Shown here in pieces: positions 44,400 through 53,050 of a DNA stretch of 64,000 nt (positions are counted from its first letter, which is position 1; every line of letters starts with the position of its first letter). The notes beneath the pieces are model-generated. The model was not told the origin of the DNA and did no database searches. It saw nothing but the letters and a program-made list of their open reading frames with translations. Position numbers and translations under genes: made by a program. This stretch comes from Tsukamurella sputi. Its GTDB lineage: Bacteria > Actinomycetota > Actinomycetes > Mycobacteriales > Mycobacteriaceae. The stretch covers positions 372,001-436,000 of the forward strand of contig NZ_VIGV01000002.1 in assembly GCF_007858445.1 (NCBI RefSeq), read 5' to 3'.

Positions 44400-44409
44400 A
44401 CCGGTGCAC

Positions 44410-44443
44410 CGAACGGCCCGACGGTTCTCCGTCGGGCCGTTCG
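44410..44443. terminator. Bidirectional terminator between sigA and the convergent membrane gene
   Basis: A perfect 15-bp stem: CGAACGGCCCGACGG (44410-44424), loop TTCT, CCGTCGGGCCGTTCG (44429-44443). Confidence 0.85.
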
Positions 44444-44467
44444 GCGTTCGGCGGCAGCGGCTCGTCG

Positions 44468-45025
44468 TCATGCGGAGGTACGCCCACCCCGTCCCGCCAC
44501 CCACAGCGGCCCGGTGAGCAGCCAGATCACCGTGACCACGGCGAGGGTGCCGAAGACGCCCATGAGCGCGTCGCGCTGCGTCTCGTCGGCCACGGTGTAG
44601 CCCAGCCCCAAGGACACCGCGGCGGCGATCGCCACCGCGCCGAGCCAGCGCGCGAAGTCGGCCCACTCCTTGCGGGTCCGTTCGGGTCCGAGCGCCGGGA
44701 CCTTGTGCGGCGCGGGAGCCCCGGCGAACCGGTGCGCGAAGCGCTCGTCGGCCCACGTGATCATGCGGTGGCCGAACATCACGGTGCACCCCAGGTAGAT
44801 CCCGGCGAGACGATGGGCGAAGCCGACCTCACCGCCGCGGTACAGGTCCACGGCGACCGCCACGATGAGGACGACGTCGAGCAGCGGGACCAGAGCCAGC
44901 GAGACCATACCCGCGCGCCGCCAACGCAGGATGTAGCGCATCGCCAGGCCTCCGACGACGAGGACCCAGAATCCGATCTCGCACGCGGCGATCGTCCACA
45001 GCACAGGACTGTTCAGCTCTCCCAT
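44468..45025 (-). CDS. Integral membrane protein of unknown function
   Basis: A 185-aa protein with five or six helices: FWVLVVGGLAMRYIL, MVSLALVPLLDVVLIVAVAV, a central loop with the conserved-looking FGHRMITWADERFAHRF, WLGAVAIAAAVSLGLGYTV and TLAVVTVIWLLTGPLWVAG. The loop between helices (PHKVPALGPERTRKEWADF) is charged. I do not recognise the family. It is divergent from a two-component system, 108 bases away, and could be its target or a signalling partner; that is inference. Confidence 0.72.
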   Translation of the reverse strand: MGELNSPVLWTIAACEIGFWVLVVGGLAMRYILRWRRAGMVSLALVPLLDVVLIVAVAVDLYRGGEVGFAHRLAGIYLGCTVMFGHRMITWADERFAHRFAGAPAPHKVPALGPERTRKEWADFARWLGAVAIAAAVSLGLGYTVADETQRDALMGVFGTLAVVTVIWLLTGPLWVAGRGGRTSA

Positions 45026-45133
45026 GCCCCGTACTCTGCCCGGGACGGGCGGCATCGTCATCCCGCGTTCGGCGACACTCCCGTCCCCCGTTCGACGGAC
45101 CCGCCGTCGGCGGCGATGTGCTGCAATGGGCGC

Positions 45134-46252
45134 ATGAAGTCGCAGGGTCACTCGTGGACGTCGGAGTACGCCGCGGTCCCTGCGATCGGGATAACGCTGG
45201 TGGGGGCGATGCTGTGGGCGGCGGGCGGTTGGTCCGTCCGCGCCGACACGGAGCACTTCTATCCGTGGCAGGTCAAGTTCGGGCTGCTCTGCGGGGCGCT
45301 GGCGATCCAGCTGCTCGCGCGGACCAGGCCGGCACTCGCGTTCGGCCTGATGCTCGCGCTCGTGGTGTGGGATCTGCCCTTCGGCCCGTCGGTGGTGCTG
45401 TGGATCGCGCTCTCGGACACCATCTACCTGGCGATCGCGACCGGCGGCGAGCGCCTGCGCACCATCGTCATGTGGACGGTGCTGATCATGACCGTCCTGG
45501 TGTGCGGCGGGCTGACCGCCGTCGGCGGCGTCAAGGGCGGTATCTACGCGGTGCTGGTCATGGTGGCGGTCCTGTGGTCGCCGATCGGCTACGGCCGGTC
45601 CGTGCTCGCCTACCGCGAGCTGGCGCAGGTGGAGCGGGACGAGAGCGAGGCCCGCCGCGCCACCGCCCTGGCCGACGAGCGGCGGCGCCTGGCCCGCGAG
45701 CTGCACGACACCGTCGCCGGGCACCTCTCCGCGGTCGCGATCCTCGCCGACGCCGCACAGCGCGCACCGAGCAATCCCGCGGTCCTGCAGTCGATCCGGT
45801 CCGGCAGCCTCGCCGCGCTGGAGGAGATGCGAGCCACGATCAACCTGCTCACCTCCCCCGACGACGCCGCCGTCCGCACCACGCTGGCGTCCCTCGAGCC
45901 GCTCATCGAGACCGCCGGTGCCGCCGGCATCGACGTGCGGCTCCACCTGCCCGACGGTCCGCTGCCCACCGCCGGCGAGGCGGTGCTCACGCGGATCCTG
46001 GGTGAGGTGATCACGAACGCCACCAAGCATGCGCCGGGCGCCCCGCTCGACGTGGTCGTCGACACCGGCCGGGAGGAACTGACCTTGACCGCGACCAATC
46101 CCCTCCCCACACGGGACCTGACGATCGGCTCGGGCGACGGCCTGCGCAACATCTCCTTCCGTGCGGAATCCGTCGGCGGCACGGCGACGGCGGGACCCGA
46201 GGACGGTTCCTGGGTGGTCCGTGCGACCGTGCCGCTGGCGGTCGCACGATGA
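45134..46252 (+). CDS. NarL-type sensor histidine kinase
   Basis: A 372-aa membrane kinase. Four to five helices fill residues 15-150, and there is no large outer sensor domain. The HisKA_3 dimerisation helix has ARELHDTVAGHLSAV with phospho-acceptor H191. The ATPase domain contains EVITNATKHAPGAPL (N box) and IGSGDGLRNISFRAE (G box). It must phosphorylate the response regulator encoded next, which it overlaps by four bases (ATGA). TGCAAT lies six bases before the ATG, possibly a leaderless start. The stimulus is unknown; membrane-embedded sensors of this shape often detect envelope stress. Confidence 0.92.
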   Translation: MKSQGHSWTSEYAAVPAIGITLVGAMLWAAGGWSVRADTEHFYPWQVKFGLLCGALAIQLLARTRPALAFGLMLALVVWDLPFGPSVVLWIALSDTIYLAIATGGERLRTIVMWTVLIMTVLVCGGLTAVGGVKGGIYAVLVMVAVLWSPIGYGRSVLAYRELAQVERDESEARRATALADERRRLARELHDTVAGHLSAVAILADAAQRAPSNPAVLQSIRSGSLAALEEMRATINLLTSPDDAAVRTTLASLEPLIETAGAAGIDVRLHLPDGPLPTAGEAVLTRILGEVITNATKHAPGAPLDVVVDTGREELTLTATNPLPTRDLTIGSGDGLRNISFRAESVGGTATAGPEDGSWVVRATVPLAVAR

Positions 46253-46887
46253 CGGTCACCGTCGTCCTGGCGGACGATCACGCCGCGATCCGGGCCGGGC
46301 TGCGCATGCTGCTGGAATCCAGCGGTGAGGTGCAGGTGATCGGTGAGGCCGCCGACGGTGCCGCCGCCCTGCGGCAGGCCCGGGCCCTGCGGCCGGATGT
46401 GGTGGTGATGGACGTGCGGATGCCGCGCGTGGACGGCCTGGCGGCGACGGCCTCCGTCGTGGCGGAGACGGACAGCGCCGTGCTCGTGCTCACCACCTTC
46501 GACCTCGACGAGTACGTGCTGGGGGCGCTGAGTGCTGGCGCGAGCGGCTTCCTCCTCAAGTCGGCCGGCGGCGACGACCTGATCCGGGCCGTGCGGGCGG
46601 TCGCGGAGGGCGATGCGGTGTTGGACCCGAAGGTGACCCGTGCCGTGATCGGCGCGCTGCCCCGCGCCGCCGCGGAGCCGGAGGCGGTGGACCTGTCCGC
46701 GCTCACCGACCGCGAGCGCGATGTGCTCGCCGGCCTCGGCGACGGACTGTCGAACCAGCAGATCGCTCGGCGCCTCGACATCGGCGAGGCCACGGTGAAG
46801 ACCCACGTCTCCCGGGTGCTGATGAAGCTCGGGGTCCAGTCCCGCGTCCAGGCCGCCGTCATCGCGGCGCAGACCGGATTGAGCTAG
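46249..46887 (+). CDS. NarL/LuxR-family response regulator
   Basis: A 212-aa regulator. The receiver has D9-D10, the phospho-acceptor D55 in VVVMDVRMPR and the conserved K in GFLLKSAGG. The C-terminal helix-turn-helix (residues about 150-210) reads LTDRERDVLAGLGDGLSNQQ, then GEATVKTHVSRVLMKL. It is co-translated with the histidine kinase. The DUF6069 gene 69 bases downstream is a likely target, because such pairs often control a small membrane protein beside them. Confidence 0.95.
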   Translation: MTVTVVLADDHAAIRAGLRMLLESSGEVQVIGEAADGAAALRQARALRPDVVVMDVRMPRVDGLAATASVVAETDSAVLVLTTFDLDEYVLGALSAGASGFLLKSAGGDDLIRAVRAVAEGDAVLDPKVTRAVIGALPRAAAEPEAVDLSALTDRERDVLAGLGDGLSNQQIARRLDIGEATVKTHVSRVLMKLGVQSRVQAAVIAAQTGLS

Positions 46888-46955
46888 GGATTGACCTGAA
46901 CAATACTTCGGGTTGTGTGATGGATCCGTTCCAGAAAACGACCCGAGGAGACATC

Positions 46956-47384
46956 ATGACCACCATCGACACAGCAGCCCCGTCGACCTTCCGCCTCACC
47001 CGCACGACCGCCGCCCTGGGCTCGGTCGTGCTCGCACTGCTCGGCAACCTCGTCCTGTGGCTCGTCGGCCTGGCCGCCGGCGGCGACTTCACCATGACCG
47101 ATCCCGACGGTGTCCGCGCCTCCGTCGCCCCGGGCGGCGTCGTCCTGATGACGGTGGCGCCGCTCGCCGTCGGTATGACGGCCGCTGTGCTGCTCTCGAC
47201 GCTGTGGGCCCCGGTCCTGCGCATCGCCGCAACGATCGGTGCCGTGGCCTCGCTCGGCACGATCGCGGGCACACTCGCCGCGGATTTCGACGTGCCGTCC
47301 ACGGTGACGCTCTCGCTGATGCACGTGGTCATCGCGGGCGTCCTCGTGACCGTGCTCGAGGCCCTGTACCGCCGGGTCCGCTGA
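46956..47384 (+). CDS. DUF6069 family membrane protein
   Basis: A 142-aa protein with four helices: AALGSVVLALLGNLVLWLVG, a loop with DPDGVRASVAP, VLMTVAPLAVGMTAAVLLST, VLRIAATIGAVASLGTIAGT and SLMHVVIAGVLVTVLEALYR. The role is unknown. GAGGAG before ATG 46956 decides this start over a longer frame beginning near 46917. TTGACC at 46891 may be its -35. It follows the two-component genes on the same strand. Confidence 0.8.
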   Translation: MTTIDTAAPSTFRLTRTTAALGSVVLALLGNLVLWLVGLAAGGDFTMTDPDGVRASVAPGGVVLMTVAPLAVGMTAAVLLSTLWAPVLRIAATIGAVASLGTIAGTLAADFDVPSTVTLSLMHVVIAGVLVTVLEALYRRVR

Positions 47385-47430
47385 CGGCGCGCCGGCCGCC
47401 GCGGGCCGCCGCGCCGCCCACGGCGGCAGA

Positions 47431-47473
47431 GGATCCGTACCCTCACCCCCTCACCGGGCGAGGGTACGGATCC
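47431..47473. terminator. Inverted repeat at the convergent ends of DUF6069 and carboxylase genes
   Basis: GGATCCGTACCCTC (47431-47444) pairs perfectly with GAGGGTACGGATCC (47460-47473), with a 15-base loop. The 3' arm is inside the last codons of the carboxylase gene, whose stop is at 47451. Confidence 0.65.
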
Positions 47474-50400
47474 AGTCTCGGGTGGCGGCGGGATCGATCA
47501 CGTCGTCCAGCTCGAAGGTGGTGGCGGCGTGCAGCGCCCGCCCCCGCTGATACGCCAGGGCGAGCAACTGATCGAAGAGCTCGGCGCGCGCGGCCTCGTC
47601 GGGCGCGGCGGCGAGCTCCTTGCTGAAGCCGAGCCGCACCGCGCCCTCAAGCCCCATGCCGCCGATCTCGCCGGTGGGCCAGGCCACGGTGAACTGCGGC
47701 GCGTGGAAGCTGCCGCCCGTCATCGCCATCGCGCCGAGGCCGTAGCCCTTGCGCAGGACGAAGACGCCCAGCGGCACCGTGAGCCTGGCACCCAGCACGA
47801 ACAACCGGGAGAAGCGGCGCACCGTGGCCTGCTCCTCCGCCTCGGGACCGACCATGAAGCCCGGGGTGTCGCACAGCGAGATCACGGGGAGTCCGTGTGC
47901 CTGCGCCAGTTCCAGGAAGTCGGCCAGCTTGTCGGCCGCCTCCGCGTCGATCGCTCCACCCAGGTGCCGGGTGCTGTTGGCGATCAGCGCGTAGGGTTCG
48001 CCCTCCACGCGGACGAGCGCCGTGATGACGCCGATCCCGTAGTCGCGGCGCAGCTCCAGCGTCGATCCCTCATCGACGATCGCGGCGATGGCGGCGCGCA
48101 CGTCGTAGGCGCGCAACCGGTTCTCGGGGACGACGTGCCGGGCGATGCGCGGATCGGGGGCGGTCCATTCGTCGACGGGGCCGGAGAAGTAACCGAGGTA
48201 CCGCCGGGCCAGGCCCACCGCGTCGGCCTCGTCGTCGGCGACGACGTGCACGACGCCGTTGCGTCGCTGCACGTCGACGGGACCGATGGCCTCGGGCGGG
48301 AATTCGCCGAGTCCGCCGCCGGAGATCATCGCTGGGCCGCCCATGCCGAGGTTCGCGTCGGGCGTCGCGATGACGACGTCGCAGATCCCGGCCAGTGCGG
48401 CGTTACCCGCGAAGCAGCGGCCGGAGACCACGGCGATGAGCGGAACCCTGCCGCGCAGCGCGCCGAGGGAGCGGAAGGTCGGCACGTCGAGGCCCGCGAC
48501 GATGTCGAGGTCCGTGTCGCCGGGGCGACCGCCGCCGCCCTCCGCGAAGAGAACGATCGGCACGCCGCGGCGTTCCGCGACGTCGATGAGGCGGTCGGTC
48601 TTGGCGTGGTTGCGCCACCCCTGCGTGCCCGCGAGCACGGTGTAGTCGTAGGAGATCACCATCGCCTCGGCGCCGCCGATGGTCGCCAGGCCGCCGATCA
48701 GGCCGTCCGCCGCGCCGGTCGCGATGAGGTCCTCCTCCGAACGGCGGGCGCGCTGCGCGGGCAGGAGCAGAGCGCCGTACTCGGTGAAGCTCCCCTCATC
48801 GACGAGGTCGTCGATGTTCTCGCGAGCGGTGCGGCGGCCGATCCTGCGCCGCTTCGCGACCGCGTCGGGGCGTCCCTCGTCGCGCGTCACGCGGTGTCGT
48901 TCCCGCACCTCGTCGAGGTCCGCGCGCGAGCGGTCGAGATCGAGGGAGTCCACCGCCCCGCCGCCCGTGTCCGCGCCGCCGGCGGGGAGATAGGCCAGCA
49001 GCGGTGTCCCCGCCGTCACGGTCTGCCCGGGGCGCACGAGCACCTCGCCGACGGTGACCGGCACCGCGAGCGACTGTTCATGTTCCATCTTCATGGCCTC
49101 CAGGACCACGAGGGCGGTCCCCGGCTCGGCGGTCGTGCCCGGCTCGGCCACTGCCACGACGGTGCCGGTCAGCGTCGCGGTGAGCACGTCCCCGTCGATG
49201 TCCGTGACGGATGCGGCCACGACGTCGGCGGCCTCAGGGACGAGCTCGCCGATCCTGCGCGCGAGGTATCCGGTGTCGACGGGGCCGGAACGGAACTCGG
49301 GGTCGGCCAGGACGGCGCGCAGCAACGCGATGTTCGTGCCGGGTCCGTCGATCACGAACTCCCCCAGTGCCGCGTCCGCCTTGGCGAAGGCGCGGGCGGG
49401 GGTGGAAGCTCGCACGATCACCTTCGCGAGCAGCGAGTCGTAGCGGGCGGAGGTGGTCAGGCCCGGGCGGCCGTAGTCGTCGACCCGGACCCCGGGTCCG
49501 GTCGGCGGGGTGTACCCGGCCAGCACGCCGCCGGTGGGCAGGACGGTGCCGTCCCGTTGCGGGGCCTCGAGGTTCACGCGCGCCTGCACGGCCGTACCGA
49601 GCGCGGCGGCGGGCGCCCCGTCGACGACGCCTGCGCGGCACCGGGTTCCGGCGGGGAGGCCGAGCTCGGCGAGCGTCGCCCCCTCGGCGAGGGCGAGTTG
49701 CGCCGCGACCAGGTCCACGCCCGTCACCTCCTCGGTCACGGTGTGCTCGACCTGGATCCGGGGATTCACCTCGAGGAAGACGGCCGTGTCGTCGCGGACC
49801 AGGAACTCGACGGTCGCGAGCCCGCGGTATCCGGCCGCCGCGCACAGGCGGGCGGCGTGCGCGTGCAGGGCGGCTCGCAGATCCGCGGGCAGCGACGGCG
49901 CCGGCGCGACCTCGATGAGCTTCTGATTGCGCCGCTGCACGCTGCAGTCCCGGTCGCCGAGTGCCAGGGCGCCGACCCCGTCGCCGATGATCTGGATCTC
50001 GATGTGTCGGGCGCCGTTCTGCAGTTCCTCGGCGAAGACGCGGCCGTCCCCGAACCCCAGTTCCGCCTCCGAGACGCAGGCGCGGTACGCGGCGTCGAGC
50101 TCCTCATCGAATCGTGGTCCGGGCAGCACGGCGCGCATGCCGCGCCCGCCGCCGCCGGCGACGGCCTTGATCATCACGCCGGACGGGCGCTCGGCGGCGA
50201 AGGCGCGCACCGCATCGAGGTCCACTCCCCCGTCGGTGGCGGCCGGCACGGGTACTCCCACGGCGACCGCCGCCGCCCGCGCCGAGGCCTTGTCACCGAA
50301 GGTGCGCAGGACTGCGGGCTCGGGGCCCACGAAGGTGAGACCCGCGGCGGCGCAGGACGCGGCGAAGTCGGCGTTCTCGGCCAGGAACCCGTAGCCGGGA

Positions 50401-50627
50401 TGCACGGCGTCGGCGCCGGTGCTCGCCGCCGCCGCGAGGACGGCCGCACCGTCGAGGTAGGCGGCGGGGCCCGAACCGGGTAGGGCGACGGCGTCGTCGG
50501 CCGCCGCGACGTGCGGCGTCTCGGCGTCGTCTCCGGCGTACACCGCCACCGTCGGGATCCCGAGTTCCCGTGCGGTGCGGATGATCCGCAGTGCGATCTC
50601 GCCGCGGTTGGCGATGAGCAGCTTCAC
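47451..50627 (-). CDS. Single-chain biotin-dependent acyl-CoA carboxylase (BC-BCCP-CT)
   Basis: A 1058-aa multifunctional enzyme. Residues 1-450 are the biotin carboxylase: KLLIANRGEIALRIIRTA, the ATP-grasp loop KAVAGGGGRGMR, and FLEVNPRIQVEHTVTEEVTG. The biotin site is EAMKME with K513. From about 580 the carboxyltransferase follows, with GRRTARENIDDLVDEGSFTE and a second half holding CDTPGFMVGPEAEEQATVRR. One chain with all functions is like the long-chain acyl-CoA carboxylases of mycobacteria, which accept several acyl-CoAs. The GTG start overlaps the acyl-CoA ligase stop (GTGA), so the ligase likely makes its substrate. It should add CO2 to an acyl-CoA made from imported acid. Confidence 0.93.
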   Translation of the reverse strand: MKLLIANRGEIALRIIRTARELGIPTVAVYAGDDAETPHVAAADDAVALPGSGPAAYLDGAAVLAAAASTGADAVHPGYGFLAENADFAASCAAAGLTFVGPEPAVLRTFGDKASARAAAVAVGVPVPAATDGGVDLDAVRAFAAERPSGVMIKAVAGGGGRGMRAVLPGPRFDEELDAAYRACVSEAELGFGDGRVFAEELQNGARHIEIQIIGDGVGALALGDRDCSVQRRNQKLIEVAPAPSLPADLRAALHAHAARLCAAAGYRGLATVEFLVRDDTAVFLEVNPRIQVEHTVTEEVTGVDLVAAQLALAEGATLAELGLPAGTRCRAGVVDGAPAAALGTAVQARVNLEAPQRDGTVLPTGGVLAGYTPPTGPGVRVDDYGRPGLTTSARYDSLLAKVIVRASTPARAFAKADAALGEFVIDGPGTNIALLRAVLADPEFRSGPVDTGYLARRIGELVPEAADVVAASVTDIDGDVLTATLTGTVVAVAEPGTTAEPGTALVVLEAMKMEHEQSLAVPVTVGEVLVRPGQTVTAGTPLLAYLPAGGADTGGGAVDSLDLDRSRADLDEVRERHRVTRDEGRPDAVAKRRRIGRRTARENIDDLVDEGSFTEYGALLLPAQRARRSEEDLIATGAADGLIGGLATIGGAEAMVISYDYTVLAGTQGWRNHAKTDRLIDVAERRGVPIVLFAEGGGGRPGDTDLDIVAGLDVPTFRSLGALRGRVPLIAVVSGRCFAGNAALAGICDVVIATPDANLGMGGPAMISGGGLGEFPPEAIGPVDVQRRNGVVHVVADDEADAVGLARRYLGYFSGPVDEWTAPDPRIARHVVPENRLRAYDVRAAIAAIVDEGSTLELRRDYGIGVITALVRVEGEPYALIANSTRHLGGAIDAEAADKLADFLELAQAHGLPVISLCDTPGFMVGPEAEEQATVRRFSRLFVLGARLTVPLGVFVLRKGYGLGAMAMTGGSFHAPQFTVAWPTGEIGGMGLEGAVRLGFSKELAAAPDEAARAELFDQLLALAYQRGRALHAATTFELDDVIDPAATRDWIRTLAR

Positions 50628-52357
50628 TTCGACTCCCCCTCGGCCGCGATCTGCGCGGCCCTCTCGAACAGGTCTCCCTTGCGTACCTTGCCCGTCGCCG
50701 TCATCGGGAGCGCGTCGACGAGCACGAAGTCGGGCACCTTGTACCCCGCCATGTTCTCGCGCGCCCACGCGGTCAGTTCGTCCGCGTCGACGGAGCCGGC
50801 GGAGACCACGAAGGCCAGCGGTACCTGCCCCCTGCGCCGGTCCGGCCGCGGCACCACCGAGACCGATCCGATCGCCGGATGCGCCTTGAGCAGCGCCTCC
50901 ACTTCGGAGGGGAAGACGGACATGCCGTTCACCTTGATCATCTCCTTGGTGCGCGCCAGGTAGTGCACGGCGCCCCAGTCGTCGAGCCGGCCCACGTCAC
51001 CGGTGTGCAGCCAACCGTCGCGGATCGCCTCGGCGGTGGCATCCGGCCGGCGGTGGTAGGCCGTGAGGATCGACTCGCTGCGGACCACGATCTCGCCGCT
51101 CTCCCCGACCGGCACGGGCCGGCCCTCTCCGTCGACGATCAGGATGTCGGTGCCGGGCACGGGAAGCCCGCAGAAGACGGGATCCGCCGTGAGGTCGCGG
51201 TCGTCGTCCTGGAAGCCCAACGTGAAGGTGTCGGCGGTGTGCGTCTCGGTCATGCCGTAGGAGGCCTCGCGCAGGACGCCGCCGGTCAGGCCGCGCCAGC
51301 GGGCCCGCAGTTCCGGGGTCAGCTTGAGCACGAAGGACACCGCGAGCGGGTTCACGACGGTGCCGAAAGCGGCACCGTCGAACCCGGGAAGGTCCATGAG
51401 CTCGACGTAGTTGTCCACGGTGGCGACGGTGTCCGTCACGCCGTACCGGGCGATGAGCACCGCGGCGACGGCCGGATCCCAGCGCGTCATGAGGACGATC
51501 GTCTGGCCGTTCAGCAGCGGCTTGAGGATGCCGAAATCCTCACCGGCGATCCAGAAGACGGGCAGGAAGTTCAGGCCGACCGACGCGGCGCGTCCCACCT
51601 CGGTGCCGCCCGCGAGGGTCGCGGTGGCGGCGGTGTAGGCCATGTGCCGCTGGGTGTGCTCGCATCCCTTGGGCAGGCCGGTGGTGCCGCCGGTGTAGTT
51701 CAGCGCCGCGAGCGCGTCGGGGTCCGATGCGCGAGCAGGCGCGGGCGGCGCGGCGAGCACACGATGCCAATCGCTGCGCGGATCCGGCGCGGTGTCGAAG
51801 GGTGCCGGGGCGCCGGCGATCGGCTCCACGCCGTCCAGCAGATCGCCTAGCGCGGTGGCGATCACGGTGTGGACGGGGGTGTGCGCGCGTACCGACTCCA
51901 CCAGCTCCAGCAGATCCGTCTGCGCGAGCAGCACACCGACGCCCGCATCCTCGAGTTCGTGCTGCAGCTCGCGTCCCTTGAGGAGCGGGTTGACCGGCAC
52001 GTGGACGGCCCCGAGCTTCAGGATGCCCAGCATCGCGATGGAGAACTGCGGACAGTTCCCGAGGTACACGCCGACCGCGTCGCCCGGGCGCACTCCCTGA
52101 TCGGCGAGCAGGCCCGCGAAGCGGTCGGAGAGCTCGTCGTACTCGGCGTAAGTCACCTCGCGTCCGTAGAAGGCGATCGCGATCGCCTCGGGCCGCTGTC
52201 GAGCCCAGTGCCGCAGGTGCTCTACCATCGCGGGTGTCTCCGCCGGGTATTCGACGGTGCGCGGGACCTGCGGCGGCCAGTTCCGCAGGCACAGGGCGCG
52301 GATCTCCTCGGCGGCGGCGTCCAGTTCTGCGGCGATGTCGGTGGTCCGGTCGACCAT
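50624..52357 (-). CDS. AMP-forming acyl-CoA ligase
   Basis: A 577-aa adenylating enzyme. The P-loop-like motif YTGGTTGLPKG is at about 224-234; the A5-type motif YGMTETHTADTF is at about 366-377, and the C-terminal domain has GWLHTGDVGRLDDWG and the catalytic lysine in PMTATGKVRKGDLF. It forms acyl-CoA from a carboxylic acid, ATP and CoA. The chain-length preference cannot be read. It is located between the TetR gene (26 bases upstream) and the carboxylase, in an operon of four. Confidence 0.92.
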   Translation of the reverse strand: MVDRTTDIAAELDAAAEEIRALCLRNWPPQVPRTVEYPAETPAMVEHLRHWARQRPEAIAIAFYGREVTYAEYDELSDRFAGLLADQGVRPGDAVGVYLGNCPQFSIAMLGILKLGAVHVPVNPLLKGRELQHELEDAGVGVLLAQTDLLELVESVRAHTPVHTVIATALGDLLDGVEPIAGAPAPFDTAPDPRSDWHRVLAAPPAPARASDPDALAALNYTGGTTGLPKGCEHTQRHMAYTAATATLAGGTEVGRAASVGLNFLPVFWIAGEDFGILKPLLNGQTIVLMTRWDPAVAAVLIARYGVTDTVATVDNYVELMDLPGFDGAAFGTVVNPLAVSFVLKLTPELRARWRGLTGGVLREASYGMTETHTADTFTLGFQDDDRDLTADPVFCGLPVPGTDILIVDGEGRPVPVGESGEIVVRSESILTAYHRRPDATAEAIRDGWLHTGDVGRLDDWGAVHYLARTKEMIKVNGMSVFPSEVEALLKAHPAIGSVSVVPRPDRRRGQVPLAFVVSAGSVDADELTAWARENMAGYKVPDFVLVDALPMTATGKVRKGDLFERAAQIAAEGESK

Positions 52358-52383
52358 GGGGCTCCTTCAGTGCATCGGCTCCG

Positions 52384-53040
52384 TCAGAAGCCGATCAGTC
52401 GTTCGGCGACGCGGATCTGATCCGCGACGAAGCGCTCACGCGCGGCGGGACTGTCGCGCGCCACGCGCTTCGCGCCGTGGTGGATGGTGTCGTTGAGGAT
52501 CGTGACCAGGGCCGCGGGTTCGAGGCACAGGTCCACGGTGGCCGGGTCGAGCGAGGCCAGGTAGGCGGTGTAACGCCGGTGGGTGCGCCGCATCAGACGG
52601 TCCCAGATCTCGGCCACGTCGTCCCGGACGGGCGCCATGGCGTCGAAGAGGGCGACGAGGCCGCCGTTGGCGAAAACGGCGTCCGCGTAGGCGCGCATCG
52701 TCGCCGCGATCACTTCGCGCGGTGGAGTTCCGTCGATCCCGTCCAGGGACTGCGCCGATTCCAGTTCCGTACCGACCCGGTCGGCGAGGGCGAGGAGGAT
52801 CTCGTCCTTCGACCGGAAGTAGGCGTAGAACGTGGGGCGCGAGGTCTGCGCGCGGGCCGCGATGAGCTCGACCGTGGTGGCCGCGTAGCCGAGGTCGTCG
52901 AAGCACTCAGCGGCCGCCCGGAGCAACTCCTCGCGGCGAGCGCCGCCGGTGTCCTTGCGGTTCGCGCGTGCCCGCTCCTGCGATTGGCTGATCGTCACGC
53001 TCACGAGTCTGCTCGGCTCCGCTGCGACCTTCAAGGACAC
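52384..53040 (-). CDS. TetR-family transcriptional regulator
   Basis: A 218-aa regulator. The helix-turn-helix is RREELLRAAAECFDDLGYAA, then TTVELIAARAQTSRPTFYAYFRSK in two pieces at about 35-78. The ligand domain is helical, with a plausible acyl-CoA pocket. The GTG start at 53040 is ten bases after the transporter stop; GTG at 53004 or 52998 would shorten the poorly conserved N-terminus. It most likely controls its own operon through the palindromes at 54492-54540. Confidence 0.92.
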   Translation of the reverse strand: MSLKVAAEPSRLVSVTISQSQERARANRKDTGGARREELLRAAAECFDDLGYAATTVELIAARAQTSRPTFYAYFRSKDEILLALADRVGTELESAQSLDGIDGTPPREVIAATMRAYADAVFANGGLVALFDAMAPVRDDVAEIWDRLMRRTHRRYTAYLASLDPATVDLCLEPAALVTILNDTIHHGAKRVARDSPAARERFVADQIRVAERLIGF

Positions 53041-53050
53041 CGGCTCCCGG

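Noticed and set aside
47529-50483. A 984-codon plus-strand frame opposite the single-chain carboxylase
   Set aside because: The minus strand carries all carboxylase motifs in one frame; the plus-strand frame has no domain and typical shadow composition.
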